64,000 nucleotides of DNA from Tetracladium setigerum (lineage: Eukaryota; Ascomycota; Leotiomycetes; Helotiales): NCBI GenBank assembly GCA_031472005.1, contig PZJY01000013.1, forward strand, positions 806,001 to 870,000, in the 5' to 3' direction. Below the pieces are notes generated by a model, which saw nothing but the letters and a program-made list of their open reading frames with translations, had not been told where the DNA came from and did not search any database. Shown one piece after another: positions 60,823 to 64,000 of the stretch; within the stretch, counting starts at the first letter, position 1, and each line of letters starts with the position of its first letter. The translations under genes and the position numbers were made by a program.

Positions 60823-61810
60823 TCAATTCCTTTGCAAGATCTCCCAAACCAAATCCCTCCCGGGAAATCAATAATCACCACCCCAGTCGTCCTCCCATTC
60901 CCCTCCCTCAACCACTCCCCGTCCGATCATTCATCCCCTTGACCTTCCCATCCCTCGTCCCCGCCGCAACCTCAATCGGCAAAACATAAACACTCCCACT
61001 CAAATGCCCCAAATACAACCTCCCATCCCCAGGGCCCTCTGTCCCAACAGCCGCCCTCTCCAATCCTTCCACAATCGCCTCGAACTTCTCATCCATGCCC
61101 GCATGCAAGTCAGGGATGACATAATGATCCTGAATAGCGAGAAGAGGGGAGTCCCAGTGGATACCAAATTCCGATGGCTGCGGGCCGAAGTTTTGGAGAA
61201 TGAGGAGGCGGCCGCGCAGTTCGCCGAGAGTGGGAATTGAGGTTGGGCCTGGGTGTGGTGGTAGCCATAGGTGTTTTGCGCTTCCGCGTGCGGTGCGGGT
61301 GTCGTTGAATCGGTAGCGATTGAATGCTGTGATGAAGTCGATGTCGGAGTTGACTCGGTCTACTTCTTCCATCAAACGCATCAGCAGTACCTCTCCCGGA
61401 TTGGCGTCCAAGAAACGATAGAAGGCCGTCAAGACGTCAACGTAGGAGTAGCCGGTTGGAGATATGCCATGAAAGATGAGAAGTTCATTGTTGACGAGGC
61501 GAGCGCGGATATCAAACATTCGGACTCCGGAGTTGAGGAGTGTGTCCAGATGATGGTTTTGACATTGTGAGATGGGGCCGCTGTAGAAAGATGTCATAGT
61601 ATCGTGGGTTCCTGGGATTGAGAGACTCGTGAGTTTGCGTGAGTCTGGGAGGGAGGTCATCCATCTTCGTGAGTCGAGCTTATCGACATCGAAGGAATAA
61701 GGTGAGTCGTAGCCGAGATACTCTCCTCTCAGTAATGGCACTTGAGTTGGGATGGAGAGGGACAGTCCCACAAGGCTGACGATCAGATATAAAATACTCG
61801 AGGACCGCAT
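60823..61810 (-). CDS. Secreted PI-PLC-X domain protein
   Basis: Related to bacterial-type phosphatidylinositol-specific phospholipase C, which cleaves PI or GPI headgroups. The ATG at 61810 starts MRSSSILYLIVSLVGLSLSI, a signal peptide. The first catalytic His is in SLSIPGTHDTMTSF and the second in LLIFHGISPTGYSY. Asp/Arg partners lie in VRMFDIRARLVNN. EVLLMRLMEEVD and GRLLILQNFGPQP are typical of the X domain. As printed, the frame stops after GMNDRTGSG. One G added at 60917-60920 and one base at 60858-60864 continue it as EWLREGNGRTTGVVIIDFPG, then RDLVWEILQRN and stop, the usual end. The total then becomes exactly 330 codons without introns. It is probably extracellular. The substrate is not established. 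Confidence 0.87.
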
Positions 61811-64000
61811 TTTGTCCGCCGGATCAAACACAACTGGGAATAGAAGCGAGGAGACGTAATTCGTAAAGATAATCGTATGGGACCTTACCCATAGGCCATT
61901 GTGCAGCGAACCAACAACCTGCTGTGCGGGCGAGTCAGGCTTGGATGTTTGTGTTTAGTTGAGATGTTATCACATACGGTTTGGATCGAGCTCGTTTGGA
62001 TCACGAACGAGTTCGAGTGCAAGACGTAAGCGCTCGACTTGGCGTTATGATGAGGCTGAACAAAAGCCACGAATCCTCTCCTCGATCTTCGTGCTCGCGA
62101 TTGGACAGCGCCTCAGGCTCAAATGGTACGTCACGTGAATATACTCATGCAAGGTACACAAAACCTAGCCAATGACTAGCAGAACGGATCCAACGGGAGC
62201 GACGGATACGAGAATACAACTTTGTACCAAGATTCGAAGCTAATGGATGTTTTTGAAGGTTTCCGTATCTTGAAAAAAACTTCAAGGAAATCAATTGACA
62301 ATTTTTCAACATGGAAAATGTTGACCTCAACCGCATTGAGGACCTGCTTCTCTTTCCCTGTGAATTCTCGGTCAATAAATATGCATCTCTCAACATGGGA
62401 ATCTCACCAAACCCGGTTCAGATCATCGCCGCTCCGGCGGTTCTGGGGTAGTTGGCAAACCTGAGATGAGCTTTCTTTTTCCCAGCTTTGATTACCCTGA
62501 CGATAAGCCCGAGACGTGCCTCACACACGTTGCGCTTTCAAGGACTTCACGAGAATCGCGACACTGATTGAATACCTATATACCTTCTCCATGCGTCTTG
62601 AATTGAACTGAACGAACTTCACCTGAGGAAACTCTCTGAAGAATGACGCGCCGACATGCCGCTTTTTCACAATAATCCACATGCATTATTTCACAACCCA
62701 CAATTTCATGATCCACAACGAAAGAACTCCATTTTATGCAGCTTGCACTAGGGCATTTCCAACTTTCCCAGAAATCGTCCGGTCGCTGGCTGCTACTGTA
62801 GCCGTACGAAAAACTGTTGAATCCATCCATTGCCTTCGTCCCAAGACGGAGCACCGACTGGCCGAACTCAAATGCGAAGCGAAGCGAGGAACGACCAAAA
62901 ACAAAACGTTGACAATCAATCCCTTTTCAACCATTTCTTGAAGATCTTCGAAACTCAGTGTGCCTTCTTGTAGGAAGAGAATATAATCAATTGGATCAAT
63001 TGGTTGCCATTATTCACACGGCAAAGAAGAATGAACCGCCGTCACGGTTTCAGGGAAGGAGGGAAGGGCGCTCAAACTCTCGCCTGATTTGCGTGGGCGC
63101 ACGCCCGCCCGCCGATGTTTATCCAAATCTCGGGTGAAGAGTCCCAAGAGATTATGACGACGATTTCTCCAGAATTTTTGTAAAAAGGTGCAGAGAACGT
63201 TTGCTTTGTTAGGTCACTTAATTGTGATGGACACGGTTCGAAACGTGCGAACGTTTGAGTTGACTCGGTAGAGTAGTGTGATGGGCACTTATGGCTTCCA
63301 CTCGTGTATGCAGTGGGTGGCATGACTGACGGGTTTATTTTTTGATGGATGATGATGTGCATCGTGAGTTTCTTGACTGTGCAGTAGCAGAGTGAGGACC
63401 TGGTAGGTGAGCTTGCGTTGCTTCGGAGAAAGAGAGAGGGGCTGGGTTACGAGAAATGCGAGCACCAGCAATCAGCAACATCAGAAAGCGTCAAAAGCAC
63501 CCCATCGGGCCTTGCAAGTGGCAAGCTTTTTTGGCTACAAAGTCTCCGATACGAAGAGACTGAAGGCCTCTTTCTGCGAACTCTCGGGGATGGGTGATTG
63601 ATAGGGTTAGGCGAATATTGAATGTTGACAATGCACACCCGGAGCATGACGACAGCCTTGGACGGGAAGAGGTCAAGAGAGGGTCTTGAGGGTCATGCCC
63701 GAGCTTTTTCAATACTTTTTGGGAATCTGGAGGATCCGAATGAGAGTGTCAATCTGTCGGCAGATCTCTCTGATACTGTACAGTACAGTAATATAATACC
63801 AGCAATAAGAGAATAGAAGATGTAGATATTGGGTGACGGCTTGCAAGTTTGTGTGGTGGGCCGTAGTGGTGAGTTGATGTAGTATAGAAACCTTAAGCAA
63901 CTGGTCATCTTCTAATACACAAGCTCGACTCGATGAAAAGGATTCGAGATATACTGTATGAAAGAACAGAGAGATAACAACGTACCTCACATCTATCAAG
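61811..64000. other. Intergenic region to the right edge
   Basis: No protein gene is supported over 2.2 kb. An imperfect inverted repeat lies at 61987-62015 and a TACTGTACAGTACAGTA palindrome at 63775-63791. Many short frames exist but none has family motifs. Confidence 0.4.
61987..62015. repeat. Imperfect inverted repeat (10-bp arms, 9-nt spacer)
   Basis: CGAGCTCGTT and AACGAGTTCG are inverted with one mismatch, about 180 bp upstream of the PI-PLC start. It is a possible regulator site, given its promoter position. A chance origin is not excluded. Confidence 0.45.

Noticed and set aside
60908..61810. A naturally truncated PI-PLC ending in GMNDRTGSG
   Set aside because: Two one-base G/C losses explain the early stop and the continuation matches the family's usual end with a whole-codon total.
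1..64000. Secondary-metabolite gene cluster
   Set aside because: No polyketide synthase, NRPS, terpene or P450 core enzyme is present. The SDR and the regulator are 11 kb apart and have other likely roles.

Overview
The window is nuclear DNA of a filamentous ascomycete (Pezizomycotina). The signs are short GT-AG introns of about 45-100 bp in most genes, a Zn2Cys6 regulator, a HET-domain protein, a Pth11-type receptor, ATG29, kelch-type and FG-GAP-type fungal secreted or membrane proteins, and intron-bearing tRNA-Pro. A leotiomycete (Helotiales-like) origin is my impression only. It could not be tested here.

Layout. 0-11 kb: the 5' part of an uncharacterised gene running off the left edge, a Pth11-like seven-helix receptor, a carbonyl-reductase-type SDR, a diverged tandem repeat and ATG29. 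11-13.6 kb: an AT-rich island with a probable solo LTR flanked by a GTATCTA direct repeat. 13.6-21.2 kb: a two-finger CCCH protein and a TamA/DAL81-like Zn2Cys6 regulator. 22-33 kb: an NCS1 permease, a secreted aspartic protease, a fused cysteine hydrolase-allophanate hydrolase and an intron-bearing tRNA-Pro(AGG). 34-40.3 kb: one very long multi-exon gene for a secreted SGNH esterase with FG-GAP repeats. 42-55 kb: accessory-looking DNA with a BTB protein, a hypothetical ORF, a GPI-like cysteine-rich secreted protein, a degenerate tRNA-Pro(CGG), an L-amino-acid-oxidase-like flavoprotein, a HET protein and two copies of a dispersed repeat. 56-61.8 kb: an intronless kelch receptor-like membrane protein and a secreted PI-PLC-X protein. 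The rest is intergenic.

How genes may work together. The TamA/DAL81-like regulator, the NCS1 permease (uracil, allantoin, uridine or purine class) and the fused enzyme (a biuret-hydrolase-like isochorismatase fold joined to a Dur1,2-like amidase) lie within 14 kb. They make a plausible nitrogen-scavenging neighbourhood: uptake, then deamidation to allophanate, then ammonium and CO2. A GATA doublet lies upstream of the permease. This is inference from families and proximity. An aspartic protease sits between the permease and the enzyme.

A second message concerns data quality. At least seven otherwise well-conserved genes have their frame broken by exactly one missing G or C, usually at a G/C run. 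Adding one base restores family motifs each time, and in three genes it makes the total coding length divisible by three. This looks like systematic homopolymer undercalling and not mass pseudogenisation.
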